A program made the position numbers and the translations under genes. This document shows, piece by piece, positions 7,780 through 15,710 of a stretch of DNA of 64,000 nucleotides. The stretch's first letter is position 1. Each line of letters starts with the position of its first letter. The notes beneath the pieces are model-generated. The model saw nothing but the letters and a program-made list of their open reading frames with translations, did no database searches and was not told where the DNA came from. This DNA comes from Amycolatopsis sp. GM8 (GTDB lineage Bacteria > Actinomycetota > Actinomycetes > Mycobacteriales > Pseudonocardiaceae): positions 868,001 through 932,000 of the forward strand of contig NZ_JAJKFK010000002.1 in NCBI RefSeq assembly GCF_021653975.1, given 5' to 3'.

Positions 7780-8619
7780 ATGAGCCGTGAAGACGTCCTG
7801 GTCACGACGCAGTGGGCCGAGGAGAACCTGGACACCCCTGGCGTGGTCTTCGCCGAGGTGGACGAGGACACCACCGCATACGACGGCGGCCACATCCGCG
7901 GTGCCGTGAAGCTCGACTGGAAGACCGACCTGCAGGACCCGGTCCGCCGGGACTTCGTGGACCGCGCGGGCTTCGACGCCCTGCTGTCCGAGAAGGGCAT
8001 CGGCAACGACGACCTGGTGGTCCTCTACGGCGGCAACAACAACTGGTTCGCCGCCTACGCCTACTGGTACTTCAAGCTCTACGGCCACGACAAGGTCAAG
8101 CTGCTCGACGGCGGCCGCAAGAAGTGGGAACTCGACGGCCGCGAGCTGTCCGGTGACGAGGTGAAGCGCGAGGCCACCACGTACTCCGCCAAGGAGCCCG
8201 ACACGTCGATCCGCGCGTTCCGCGACGAGGTCGTCGACGCGATCGGCACCAAGAACCTGGTCGACGTCCGCTCGCCCGACGAGTTCTCCGGCAAGCTGCT
8301 CGCCCCGGCGCACCTGCCGCAGGAGTCGGCGCAGCGCGCCGGCCACATCCCGACCGCGCTGAACGTGCCGTGGGCCAAGACCGCCAACGAGGACGGCACG
8401 TTCAAGACCGCCGAGGAGCTCACCGAGCTGTACAACGAGGCGGGCCTGGACACCGGTAAGTCGACCATCGCCTACTGCCGGATCGGCGAGCGCTCCAGCC
8501 ACACCTGGTTCGCGCTGCACGAGCTGATCGGGTTGTCGGACGTGAAGAACTACGACGGATCATGGACCGAGTACGGCTCGCTGGTGGGCGTGCCGATCGA
8601 GACGGGAGCTGCCAAATGA
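7780..8619 (+). CDS. Two-domain sulfurtransferase (thiosulfate sulfurtransferase, CysA2 type)
   Basis: Rhodanese-family enzyme that passes sulfur from thiosulfate or a similar donor to a thiol acceptor. The 279 residues form two rhodanese domains. The N-terminal one is catalytically inert. The C-terminal one carries VDVRSPDEFSG and the catalytic loop YCRIGERSSHTW with Cys233. CRIGER rather than CRxGxT is the SseA/CysA2 type found in actinobacteria. It overlaps the DUF1416 gene by the four bases ATGA and lies in the leader-peptide operon. Confidence 0.93.
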   Translation: MSREDVLVTTQWAEENLDTPGVVFAEVDEDTTAYDGGHIRGAVKLDWKTDLQDPVRRDFVDRAGFDALLSEKGIGNDDLVVLYGGNNNWFAAYAYWYFKLYGHDKVKLLDGGRKKWELDGRELSGDEVKREATTYSAKEPDTSIRAFRDEVVDAIGTKNLVDVRSPDEFSGKLLAPAHLPQESAQRAGHIPTALNVPWAKTANEDGTFKTAEELTELYNEAGLDTGKSTIAYCRIGERSSHTWFALHELIGLSDVKNYDGSWTEYGSLVGVPIETGAAK

Positions 8620-8924
8620 GTGCGGACGGTTGCGGAGCGCCGGTGCAGACGGCCACGGCCGCGGACATCGACACCCAGGGCCAGGTCGTGCTGGCCGGCA
8701 CGGTGAACGGGACCGCCGGGCCGCTCGGCGGCGCGTACGTGCGCCTGCTCAACGGCGACGGCGACTTCGCCGGTGAGGTCCAGGCCTCGCCGCAGGGCGA
8801 CTTCCGGTTCTACGCCGCGCCGGGCGCGTGGATCGTGCGGGCGCTGCACCGCTCGGGCAACGGCGAGGCGTCGGTCACCGCGGAGGGTCCGGGCCTGCAC
8901 CAGGTGGCCATCTCGGTCGCCTGA
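8616..8924 (+). CDS. DUF1416 protein (SseC type)
   Basis: Small soluble protein, 102 residues, with CGAP near the N terminus and a predicted beta-sandwich like a carboxypeptidase regulatory fold (GTVNGTAGPLGGAYVRLLN, then FRFYAAPGAWIVRAL). Translation is coupled to the sulfurtransferase through ATGA. This pair (cysA2-sseC2) is conserved in mycobacteria. Its biochemical role is unknown; the conserved N-terminal Cys might take part in sulfur transfer, but that is inference. A strong terminator follows at once. Confidence 0.88.
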   Translation: MSADGCGAPVQTATAADIDTQGQVVLAGTVNGTAGPLGGAYVRLLNGDGDFAGEVQASPQGDFRFYAAPGAWIVRALHRSGNGEASVTAEGPGLHQVAISVA

Positions 8925-8938
8925 GTCCTGCGCTGACG

Positions 8939-8971
8939 AGGCCGCCTCCCGGGTTCGGGAGGCGGCCTTTT
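8939..8971 (+). terminator. Rho-independent terminator of the sulfur operon
   Basis: AGGCCGCCTCCC and its perfect complement GGGAGGCGGCCT, with a six-base loop GGGTTC, are followed by TTTT. It lies 14 bases after the DUF1416 stop. Confidence 0.92.
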
Positions 8972-9012
8972 CGCGTGTCGAGGGCCACCCGAGCGCGGAG
9001 CGTTCCGGCGGT

Positions 9013-9018
9013 TAAGCT
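9013..9018 (+). promoter_or_regulatory. Leaderless -10 hexamer for the membrane microprotein (TAAGCT)
   Basis: TAAGCT, then 6 bases, then the GTG at 9025. No ribosome-binding site precedes that GTG. Confidence 0.5.
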
Positions 9019-9024
9019 GCTGGT

Positions 9025-9123
9025 GTGGAAGCTCTCTTTACGACTCTGCTGGTGATCGCCGGTATCGCGATCGCCTGGTTCGCCGTGTACGTCGTCTACC
9101 GGCTCTACTCCGACCAGCGTTGA
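9025..9123 (+). CDS. 32-residue single-pass membrane microprotein
   Basis: Starts MEALFTTLLVIAGIAIAWFA and ends YRLYSDQR: one membrane helix with a short basic C-terminal tail. It falls between a strong terminator and the nitrobindin-like gene, 3 bases before the ATG of the latter, so the two are surely cotranscribed. Codon third positions are almost all G or C, as in neighbouring genes. A leaderless -10 hexamer precedes it. Function unknown. Confidence 0.7.
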   Translation: MEALFTTLLVIAGIAIAWFAVYVVYRLYSDQR

Positions 9124-9126
9124 TCC

Positions 9127-9741
9127 ATGGGTAGCGGCGATGACGCCATCCAGGCCGCTGAGCAGCGGGCGGAGAGCACCCGGGACCGCAACCTCCCCCA
9201 GTTCGACGATCTGCCGATTCCGGTCGACACCGCGAACCTGCGCGAGGGCGCGAATCTCAACGACGCCTGCCTCGCGCTGCTGCCGTTGGTCGGGGTGTGG
9301 CGCGGCGAGGGCGAGATCAACTACTCCACCATGGAGAAGCCGGTCCGGTTCGCCCAGCAGCTGACCATCGCGCACGACGGCAGGCCGTTCCTCTTCCACG
9401 AGGCGCGCGCCTGGCTGCTCGACGACGAAGGCAACGTGATCCGCCCCGCCGCCCGTGAGGTCGGTTGGTGGCGCCCGCAGCCCGACGACACGATCGAGCT
9501 GCTGCTCGCTCATGCGAGCGGGATCATGGAGATCTTCTACGGCAAGCCGCGCAACCAGACGTCCTGGGAGCTGGCCACGGATGCCGTCGTCCGCACCGCC
9601 ACCGCGAAAGAGGTGACCGGTGCCCAGCGGCTGTACGGGTTGATCAACAACGGCGACCTCGGCTACGTCGAGGAACGCGCCATGGTCGGCGAGCCCATGC
9701 AGCCGCACGCCTCGGCACATCTGCGGCGCGTGGTCGGCTGA
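9127..9741 (+). CDS. Nitrobindin / FABP-like heme-binding beta-barrel protein
   Basis: Soluble 204-residue protein of the nitrobindin (THAP4-like, DUF1794) family, a ten-stranded barrel that binds ferric heme and can isomerise peroxynitrite. Visible features are the family motif GVWRGEGE near residue 57, the REVGWWRPQPDD strand pair, and a C-terminal PHASAHLRRVVG whose last His matches the heme-ligand position. An N-terminal extension of about 40 residues precedes the barrel. Rv0813c is the syntenic mycobacterial member. Heme binding is inferred from family membership. Confidence 0.85.
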   Translation: MGSGDDAIQAAEQRAESTRDRNLPQFDDLPIPVDTANLREGANLNDACLALLPLVGVWRGEGEINYSTMEKPVRFAQQLTIAHDGRPFLFHEARAWLLDDEGNVIRPAAREVGWWRPQPDDTIELLLAHASGIMEIFYGKPRNQTSWELATDAVVRTATAKEVTGAQRLYGLINNGDLGYVEERAMVGEPMQPHASAHLRRVVG

Positions 9742-9853
9742 GCTTCCGCGGTCAGATCCCGGACAGGCTGTCGAGGAGTTCGGTCGCGGCCGCGATGTCA
9801 CCGGTCAGCGGACATGGTCCGCCCGGATCACCGTGGGCTCCTTGGTTCGGCGC

Positions 9854-10690
9854 TCAGGCGTAGACGTCCTCGTAGGCCTTCGCCAGCTCGGCGTGCACCT
9901 CGCTCGTGTCGGGCAGCCGGTCCCCGTCGAGGGTGTGCACGCGGGTCAGCTTGCGCACCGACGAAGCCAGGAACAACCCGTCGTTGTCGCGCAGGTCGGC
10001 GGCCGCCAGCGGCTCGATCTTCGTGGTCCAGCCGAGGCGCTCGGCACCGCGGAACACGGCGGCCTGCGTGGTGCCCGGCAGGATCCCGATCGTCGCCGGG
10101 GGCGTGTACAGCGTGCGGCCCCGCGCGATGATCACGTTCGAGGTCGGCCCTTCGAGCACCGAATCGTCGGTCGCCATGAAGATCACATCGCCGGCACCGC
10201 GGCGAGCGGCTTCGCGGCCTGCGGCCATGTTTACCGCGTAGGACAAGGATTTCGCGCCCAGCAACAGCCACGGCGCCCGCTCGGCGAGGCCAGGGTCGAT
10301 CCCCCGCTCCAGCGTCACCGCGGCAACACCCTCGGCGCGGGCGCGGATCACCTTCTCCTCGATCGGGATACCCATCGCGAACGCGGTCGGTCCGGCGTCC
10401 AAACCCCTGGTGTAGACCAGTTTCAGCGCGAACTCGTCGTCGCCGGCCCAGTTGTCGATCACCAGTCGGGTCGCTCGCTGCCACGCGTCGTCGTCGGGCT
10501 CGGGCAGGTCCAGCATCGACGCGGAGCGGGCCAGCCGGTCCAGGTGCGGCCGCAGCTCGCGCGGGGTGCCACCGGCCACCAGCACCGTTTCGAAGATGCC
10601 GTCGCCGCGCATGAGACCGAGGTCCTCGACCCGGATGTGCGGGACGTCGGGATCGGCGAGGGTTCCGTCCAGGAAAGCGAGTACGCGCAT
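9854..10690 (-). CDS. Class IV PLP aminotransferase / aminodeoxychorismate lyase-like
   Basis: Fold-type IV PLP enzyme of 278 residues. It has the opening block VEDLGLMRGDGIFETVLV, the PLP lysine in GAKSLSYAVNM, and the phosphate-binding stretch SVLEGPTSNVIIARG. It is either 4-amino-4-deoxychorismate lyase (folate pathway, PabC) or a D- or branched-chain amino acid transaminase; sequence alone does not settle which. The folate-binding YgfZ protein is divergently transcribed from the same 31-base gap. The TGA stop is followed by a further 33 in-frame sense codons. Confidence 0.85.
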   Translation of the reverse strand: MRVLAFLDGTLADPDVPHIRVEDLGLMRGDGIFETVLVAGGTPRELRPHLDRLARSASMLDLPEPDDDAWQRATRLVIDNWAGDDEFALKLVYTRGLDAGPTAFAMGIPIEEKVIRARAEGVAAVTLERGIDPGLAERAPWLLLGAKSLSYAVNMAAGREAARRGAGDVIFMATDDSVLEGPTSNVIIARGRTLYTPPATIGILPGTTQAAVFRGAERLGWTTKIEPLAAADLRDNDGLFLASSVRKLTRVHTLDGDRLPDTSEVHAELAKAYEDVYA

Positions 10691-10696
10691 GGGATC

Positions 10697-10714
10697 ACCG
10701 TACTCACCTAACAT
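10697..10714. promoter_or_regulatory. Divergent leaderless promoters for the class IV aminotransferase and ygfZ
   Basis: On the minus strand TACGGT (10697-10702) lies 6 bases before the aminotransferase ATG. On the plus strand TAACAT (10709-10714) lies 7 bases before the ygfZ ATG. The two start codons are only 31 bases apart, so the -35 regions must lie inside each other's genes. Confidence 0.55.
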
Positions 10715-10721
10715 CGAGGGT

Positions 10722-11849
10722 ATGACCTACCAGTCGCCGCTTCTCGAGGCTCCGGGCGCCGTGGCGCCGCCGGACGGCCACCCGGAACAAGGCGTCCCCT
10801 GGCATTGGGGCGATCCGTTCGCCGAGCAGCGCACCGCCACCAGGAGCGCCGCCGTCGTCGACCGCTCGCACCGCGAAGTGCTGAAGGTGACCGGCCCCGA
10901 GCGATTGTCCTGGCTGCACCTGGTCATTTCCCAGCACGTAACGGAACTGCGCGAAGGTATGGGCACCGAAGCGCTCGTGCTCGACAGCCAGGGCCACATC
11001 GACACCCACATGGTCGTCGCGCACGTCGACGGCGCGGTCTACCTGGATTCCGATCCCGGCGCGCGGGCGACCAGCGCGCTGCCCAAGGGCGGGCCGCAGA
11101 CACTGCGCGAGTACCTCGAAGCCATGAAGTTCTGGTCGCAGGTCGAGATCTCCGACGTCACCGGCGAGCTGGCGGTGCTGACGCTGCTGGGGCCGGACGC
11201 CGATCAGATTCTGTCCACTTTGGACATCGAACTCGCCGCGACGCCGTACGCGGTCACGCCGATCGAGGGCGGCTTCGCCCGCCGCATGCCTTGGCCCGGC
11301 CGGTCGAGCGTCGACCTGGTGGTGCCGCGGCCGGCCCTCGCCGCCTGGTGGCAGCGCATCACCGACGCGGGCGCGCGCCCGGCGGGCAGCTGGGCGTTCG
11401 ACGCGCTGCGGGTCGAGTCGCTGCGCCCGCGCCTCGGCGTGGACACCGACGACCGGACGATCCCGCACGAGGTCAACTGGATCGGCAGCGCGGCGCATGT
11501 CGCGAAGGGCTGTTACCGCGGCCAGGAAACCGTCGCGAAGGTGTTCAACGTCGGGCGCCCGCCTCGCCGGATGGTGTTGCTGCACCTCGACGGTTCGCCG
11601 GAGATCTACCCCGAGACCGGCGATCCGGTGCGCCTCGGCGACCGGGTCGTGGGCCGGGTCGGCAGCGTCGCGCAGCATCACGAGCTGGGCCCCGTCGCGC
11701 TGGCGCTGCTGAAACGCTCGGCGCCGGTGGACGCGGAATTCCTTGCCGGGGACGAAGATCGTGCCGTGCAGGCCGCCGTGGACCCCGATTCGGTGCCCGC
11801 CGAGCATGCCGCACCGGGCCGCGAGGCCGCCGCGCGCTTGCGTGGTTGA
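10722..11849 (+). CDS. ygfZ: YgfZ/GcvT-domain folate-binding protein
   Basis: Tetrahydrofolate-dependent protein that supports repair or assembly of certain Fe-S enzymes in the cytoplasm. The 375 residues form a GcvT-like fold and contain the YgfZ signature KGCYRGQETVAK near residue 265, with the conserved Cys. The length is normal for the actinobacterial members. There is no Shine-Dalgarno sequence; a -10 hexamer 7 bases upstream suggests a leaderless mRNA. It lies 35 bases ahead of the rsiG-like gene on the same strand. Confidence 0.92.
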   Translation: MTYQSPLLEAPGAVAPPDGHPEQGVPWHWGDPFAEQRTATRSAAVVDRSHREVLKVTGPERLSWLHLVISQHVTELREGMGTEALVLDSQGHIDTHMVVAHVDGAVYLDSDPGARATSALPKGGPQTLREYLEAMKFWSQVEISDVTGELAVLTLLGPDADQILSTLDIELAATPYAVTPIEGGFARRMPWPGRSSVDLVVPRPALAAWWQRITDAGARPAGSWAFDALRVESLRPRLGVDTDDRTIPHEVNWIGSAAHVAKGCYRGQETVAKVFNVGRPPRRMVLLHLDGSPEIYPETGDPVRLGDRVVGRVGSVAQHHELGPVALALLKRSAPVDAEFLAGDEDRAVQAAVDPDSVPAEHAAPGREAAARLRG

Positions 11850-11884
11850 AAAGGAACGAACCCGCCCTGGCGCGGCGGGTCGCG

Positions 11885-12469
11885 ATGGAGCAGGATGTGC
11901 GCGTGATCGAAGTCCGGCCGGGTGGACGTCGCCGCATCGACCGCGTCCTGGATCCCGGCTATGTGCGCGGCCTCGGCGAGCTTTCGCTCGACGGGCTGCG
12001 TGAGCGGCGTGACGAGGCCGCGCAGGAGGAGACGGACCTGTCCTACCTGCGCCGGCTCCTGCACGCCCGGATCGACATCGTTCGGGCCGAGCAGCAGCGC
12101 CGCAGCACCGGCGGGCAGAGCAGCATCGTGGACCAGCTCGCGACGATCCTCGCCGACAACGCGCTGCGCCCGGCGCGCGGTTCGGGCCGGCACCAGGATC
12201 TGGAGCCCTCGCGGGCCGGCGAGCACCGGCGGCAGGCGGAGGCGCTGGTCGGCAACTCGGACCTGACCGACGTCGGCACGCTCTCGGACGACAAGCTCGC
12301 CGAGACCCTGCGCGACTACGGCGAGGAAGAGGCTTCGGTGTCCACGCGCCGCCGCGAGGTCCAGGCAGTGGTCGACCTGTTCAACTCCGAGATCGCCACC
12401 CGCTACCGCGACCGCACGGCGTCGGTGGACGACCTGCTGGCGGCCGAGCGCGCCCGCGAAGACGATTAG
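11885..12469 (+). CDS. rsiG: RsiG-like c-di-GMP-binding anti-sigma factor
   Basis: In Streptomyces, RsiG binds c-di-GMP and holds the sporulation sigma factor WhiG inactive. The 194-residue product shows the family's two long helices, each with the signature E(x3)S(x2)R(x3)Q(x3)D. The second is perfect (E149, S153, R156, Q160, D164). The first reads E49, S53, R56, His60, D64, with His where Gln is expected. An Arg-rich N terminus and a His/Asp/Glu-rich linker flank the helices. ATG at 11885 is used; a GTG at 11903 with GGAGCAGG upstream is an alternative start. It converges with and overlaps the next gene by four bases. Confidence 0.85.
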   Translation: MEQDVRVIEVRPGGRRRIDRVLDPGYVRGLGELSLDGLRERRDEAAQEETDLSYLRRLLHARIDIVRAEQQRRSTGGQSSIVDQLATILADNALRPARGSGRHQDLEPSRAGEHRRQAEALVGNSDLTDVGTLSDDKLAETLRDYGEEEASVSTRRREVQAVVDLFNSEIATRYRDRTASVDDLLAAERAREDD

Positions 12470-13359
12470 TTGAAGTGCTCGCGGGCGGCGAGTTCGCTCC
12501 AGTACTCACGCAGGTCGTTGAACAGTTCCGCGAGCTGCTCGACATCGCCCGAGCGCAGGGCTTCGAGAATCCGGTGCACCTCCTCGGCCGAGGTGTCCGA
12601 TTCGAGGATCGGGTCCGCGATCAGCTGGACCAGTCCGCCGTAGTCGAGCTCCACCGCCGAGGCCGGGTCGAAGTTCGTCAGCCAGTGCTCGGTCTCTTCC
12701 AGGATCCGCGCCGGGCCCGAGTCCCCCAGCGTGCTCTCCACCAGCTCCCGCGCCTCGGCCGCCCGCGCCAGCGCGTCCGGCATCGCGACGCGCCACGACA
12801 GCTCCCGCTCGGGATCCTCCGGCCCGGTGCCGAGCTTCACCCGCCGCTGCGCCGGGTCGACGAGCGCGAACCACGGCAGCGGCACGGTCCAGGTCGTGGA
12901 CAACACGTGCACGGCGGCCTTCGGCAGATCGCTCAACGCCGAGTTCGTGCGCGACCGGACGACCTCGGCGGTGACTCCGCCGGCGTCGAGGACGCTCGCC
13001 TGCAGCGCGGGCGACGCGTCGCCCAGAAAGCTCACCAGAGCGGCCGCGGAACGCGCGCGGAGTTCGAGTGGACAGACGAGCGGTCCCGGCCCCACTTTGC
13101 CCGGGACGTCGGCCGGATCCAGCACCAGCACATCGGTCCCCGTGCTGGGCGCGGCGCGGCCGTCGGCGAGCTCGGCGGGCAGCAGCCGAACCGGCGCCGC
13201 GGCCTGTGACTTGAGCCACATCTGTTGCTCGCGCTCGCCCACGGTCGCCCTGGTCAGCGTCGCCGCCTCGACCGCCCGCTTCAGCTGGTCGGACGGCGGC
13301 TCGCCGAAAGCGGACAGGGGTTCGTACACCCTCAGGTAGGCCACGAACGGTCGGAGCAC
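12466..13359 (-). CDS. Conserved actinobacterial hypothetical protein
   Basis: Uncharacterised 297-residue soluble protein beginning MRPFVAYLRVYEPLSAFGEP. The block is well conserved in actinobacteria beside the DUF3073 gene (Rv0811c position in M. tuberculosis). No transmembrane segment, signal peptide or known catalytic motif is visible. The C-terminal third is rich in Glu, with AEEVHRILEALRSGDVEQL. The frame stays open for 86 codons upstream, but GTG at 13359 matches the conserved N terminus. It is divergent from DUF3073. Confidence 0.75.
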   Translation of the reverse strand: MLRPFVAYLRVYEPLSAFGEPPSDQLKRAVEAATLTRATVGEREQQMWLKSQAAAPVRLLPAELADGRAAPSTGTDVLVLDPADVPGKVGPGPLVCPLELRARSAAALVSFLGDASPALQASVLDAGGVTAEVVRSRTNSALSDLPKAAVHVLSTTWTVPLPWFALVDPAQRRVKLGTGPEDPERELSWRVAMPDALARAAEARELVESTLGDSGPARILEETEHWLTNFDPASAVELDYGGLVQLIADPILESDTSAEEVHRILEALRSGDVEQLAELFNDLREYWSELAAREHFN

Positions 13360-13555
13360 CGTTGCATCGTGGCACGTCAGCAGGGCGCTCCGTGCACCGA
13401 CCACGGGAAGGCGGCGAGACACTCGCCACGAGACCACATGCCACGTCGCATTCAACCCCTCCGACAAGGTACGGTGTGGACAGGAAATAGTTGTCGAGAC
13501 ATGCGGGGCCGCCGTTTCCCCCGGCCGCCCCGTCCCTGTGCGAGGGGGTCGAGCC

Positions 13556-13741
13556 ATGGGGCGCGGCCGGGCTAAGGCCAAGCAGACGAAGGTGGCGCGA
13601 GAGCTCAAATACAGCACTCACGACACTGACTTCGATGCTTTGCAGCGCGAGCTGTCAGGTAAATCCTCTCAGAACTCCCACGACGAGGACGACAAGTACG
13701 AGGACCCGTACGAGGACGAGTACGACGACTACCGTCGTTGA
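13556..13741 (+). CDS. DUF3073 small acidic-tailed protein
   Basis: A 61-residue protein with a basic N terminus (MGRGRAKAKQTKVARELKY) and a very acidic C terminus (DEDDKYEDPYEDEYDDY). Both ends match DUF3073, an actinobacterial family of unknown function. The charge split suggests a nucleic-acid- or ribosome-associated partner, but nothing is proven. The upstream region contains TACGGT as a possible -10 and GAGGGGGTCGAGCC ahead of the ATG. Confidence 0.9.
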   Translation: MGRGRAKAKQTKVARELKYSTHDTDFDALQRELSGKSSQNSHDEDDKYEDPYEDEYDDYRR

Positions 13742-13746
13742 TGTCT

Positions 13747-13802
13747 GACGAGGCACGAGGGTGACTTCCGGTGAGTTCCGGGGGCCGCCCTCGTTCCTCG
13801 TC
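13747..13802. terminator. Long inverted repeat after DUF3073
   Basis: GACGAGGCACGAGGG pairs with CCCTCGTTCCTCGTC in 14 of 15 positions across a 26-base loop. There is no T run. It separates DUF3073 from the dehydrogenase and probably ends or stabilises the DUF3073 mRNA. Confidence 0.6.
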
Positions 13803-13831
13803 ATGCGCCGGGTCCGTTCGAGGAGGCTTTT

Positions 13832-14692
13832 GTGGCGGACATCCAGCGCGTCGGCGTGATCGGTGCTGGTCTGATGGGCTCGGGTATCGCCGAGGTGCAC
13901 GCGCGGGCGGGCGCCGACGTGACGATCACCGAGGTCAACCAGTCGGCGCTGGACGCCGGGCGCGCGCGGATCGAGCAGTCGCTCCAGCGTGCCGTCTCGC
14001 GCGGCAAGCTCGCCGAGTCCGATGCGGACGAGGCGCTGCGGCGGCTGACGTACACCACTGAGCTGGAGTCGTTCGCCGACCGCGATCTCGTCATCGAAGC
14101 GGTCATCGAGCAGGAAGCCGCGAAGGTCGAGATCTTCCGCTCGCTGGACAAGATCGTCGAGCGGGCCGACGCGATCTTCGCCTCGAACACGTCCTCGATC
14201 CCGATCATGAAGCTCGGCATGGCCACCGGCCGTCCCGCACAGGTGATCGGCATCCACTTCTTCAACCCGGTCCCGGTGCTGCCGCTGGTCGAGCTGGTGC
14301 CGTCGCTGCTGACGAGCGACGAGACGGTCAAGCGCGCCGACGAGCATGCCAGCGGGATGCTCGGCAAGACCGTGATCCGCGCGAAGGACCGCGCGGGCTT
14401 CATCGTGAACTCGCTGCTGGTGCCGTACCTGCTGTCCGCGATCCGGATGGTCGAGTCCGGGTTCGCCACCGCCGAGGACGTCGACCACGGTATGGAGCTG
14501 GGCACCGCGCACCCGATGGGCCCGCTGCGGCTGTCCGACCTGATCGGACTCGACACCATCAAGGCCATCGCGGACTCGATGTACGACGAGTTCAAGGAGC
14601 CGCTGTACGCCGCGCCGCCGCTGCTGCTGCGCATGGTGGACGCGGGCCTGCTGGGCAAGAAGAGCGGGCGCGGCTTCTACTCGTACTCCTGA
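13832..14692 (+). CDS. 3-hydroxybutyryl-CoA / 3-hydroxyacyl-CoA dehydrogenase
   Basis: NAD-dependent oxidation of (S)-3-hydroxyacyl-CoA to 3-oxoacyl-CoA, in fatty acid or butanoate metabolism. The 286 residues have the dinucleotide-binding GVIGAGLMGSGIAEV at the N terminus, the catalytic IGIHFFNPVPVLPLVEL with its His near residue 140, and the C-terminal helical domain with GTAHPMGPLRLSDLIGLDT. The length fits the single-domain FadB2/HBD class. GTG start with GGAGG 6 bases upstream. The next gene starts two bases after its stop. Confidence 0.94.
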   Translation: MADIQRVGVIGAGLMGSGIAEVHARAGADVTITEVNQSALDAGRARIEQSLQRAVSRGKLAESDADEALRRLTYTTELESFADRDLVIEAVIEQEAAKVEIFRSLDKIVERADAIFASNTSSIPIMKLGMATGRPAQVIGIHFFNPVPVLPLVELVPSLLTSDETVKRADEHASGMLGKTVIRAKDRAGFIVNSLLVPYLLSAIRMVESGFATAEDVDHGMELGTAHPMGPLRLSDLIGLDTIKAIADSMYDEFKEPLYAAPPLLLRMVDAGLLGKKSGRGFYSYS

Positions 14693-14694
14693 CC

Positions 14695-15600
14695 ATGGAC
14701 GAGCCGCTGCGGGTCGGCCTCGTCGGCGCGGGCCCGTGGGCGAAGTCCGTGCACGCGCCCGGTCTGGCCGACCATCCCGGCACGTCGCTCACCACGGTCT
14801 GGGCCCGACGGCCCGAGGCCGCGCGCGAACTGGCGGACACGCACTGCGCGTCCGTGTCGCAGAGCCTCGACGAGTTGCTGGCGCAGGTGGACGCGGTCGC
14901 GTTCGCGGTGCCGCCCGCCGTGCAGACCGAACTGGCGCTGCGGGCCGTACGGGCGGGCAAGCACGTGATCCTCGAAAAGCCGCTGGCGACCGACCTGGAC
15001 TCGGCGGAACGGCTCGCCGATGCCGTGCTCGCGGCCGAGGTCGCGAGCCTGGTCATGTTCACCTTGCGGTTCGCGATCGAGACGCGGGAATGGCTGGACG
15101 ATCTCGCGTCGGTCGGCGGCTGGACCGGTGGTTCCGCGCGCTGGCTGTCGGGCGCGCTGCTCGGCGGGCCGTACAGCGGTTCGACGTGGCGGCACGAAGA
15201 CGGCGCGCTGGCGGACATCGGGCCGCATGTCGTCGATCTGCTGGACGCCGCGCTCGGGCCGATCACCGAGGTCCTCACGTCCTACCGCTCGGACGAGGAC
15301 CTGTGCCATCTCGTGTTCACCCATGAGGGCGGCGCTTCCAGCACCGCGACGATGTCCAGTCGGCTGCCGATCCGGCCCACCGTCGCGGAATTCGCGGTCT
15401 ACGGTGCGCAGGGTTACCGGGTGCTCAACCGTCGCCCGGTTGCCGGAGTCGAGCGGTTCACCGCACTCCTCGACGACTTCGCCGCGATGATCGCCACGGG
15501 CACCACCACGCACCCCTGCGATGTGCGCCGTGGCCTGCACATTCAACGTGTCCTGGAGCAGGCGAAGCGCGGTAGCAGAATCCCGTTCACCAGCCCGTAA
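14695..15600 (+). CDS. Gfo/Idh/MocA-family oxidoreductase
   Basis: NAD(P)-dependent sugar or small-molecule dehydrogenase, 301 residues. The Rossmann start is VGLVGAGPWAKSVHAPGL, and the family lysine lies in GKHVILEKPLATDLDSAERL near residue 95. The C-terminal half contains HEDGALADIGPHVVDLLDA, where His usually completes the active site. The substrate cannot be inferred. It is probably translated with the upstream 3-hydroxyacyl-CoA dehydrogenase (two-base gap), although no shared pathway is evident. Confidence 0.88.
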   Translation: MDEPLRVGLVGAGPWAKSVHAPGLADHPGTSLTTVWARRPEAARELADTHCASVSQSLDELLAQVDAVAFAVPPAVQTELALRAVRAGKHVILEKPLATDLDSAERLADAVLAAEVASLVMFTLRFAIETREWLDDLASVGGWTGGSARWLSGALLGGPYSGSTWRHEDGALADIGPHVVDLLDAALGPITEVLTSYRSDEDLCHLVFTHEGGASSTATMSSRLPIRPTVAEFAVYGAQGYRVLNRRPVAGVERFTALLDDFAAMIATGTTTHPCDVRRGLHIQRVLEQAKRGSRIPFTSP

Positions 15601-15710
15601 CGCCACGCCGGGCGATCGGCGGTTCACCGAAAAGTGCACTCGATCGGCTCTGCCGATTTCGCGGCTCGCTGCAAAGATCATTTACGTAGGCGAGTCGGGG
15701 AGGGGCGGGC

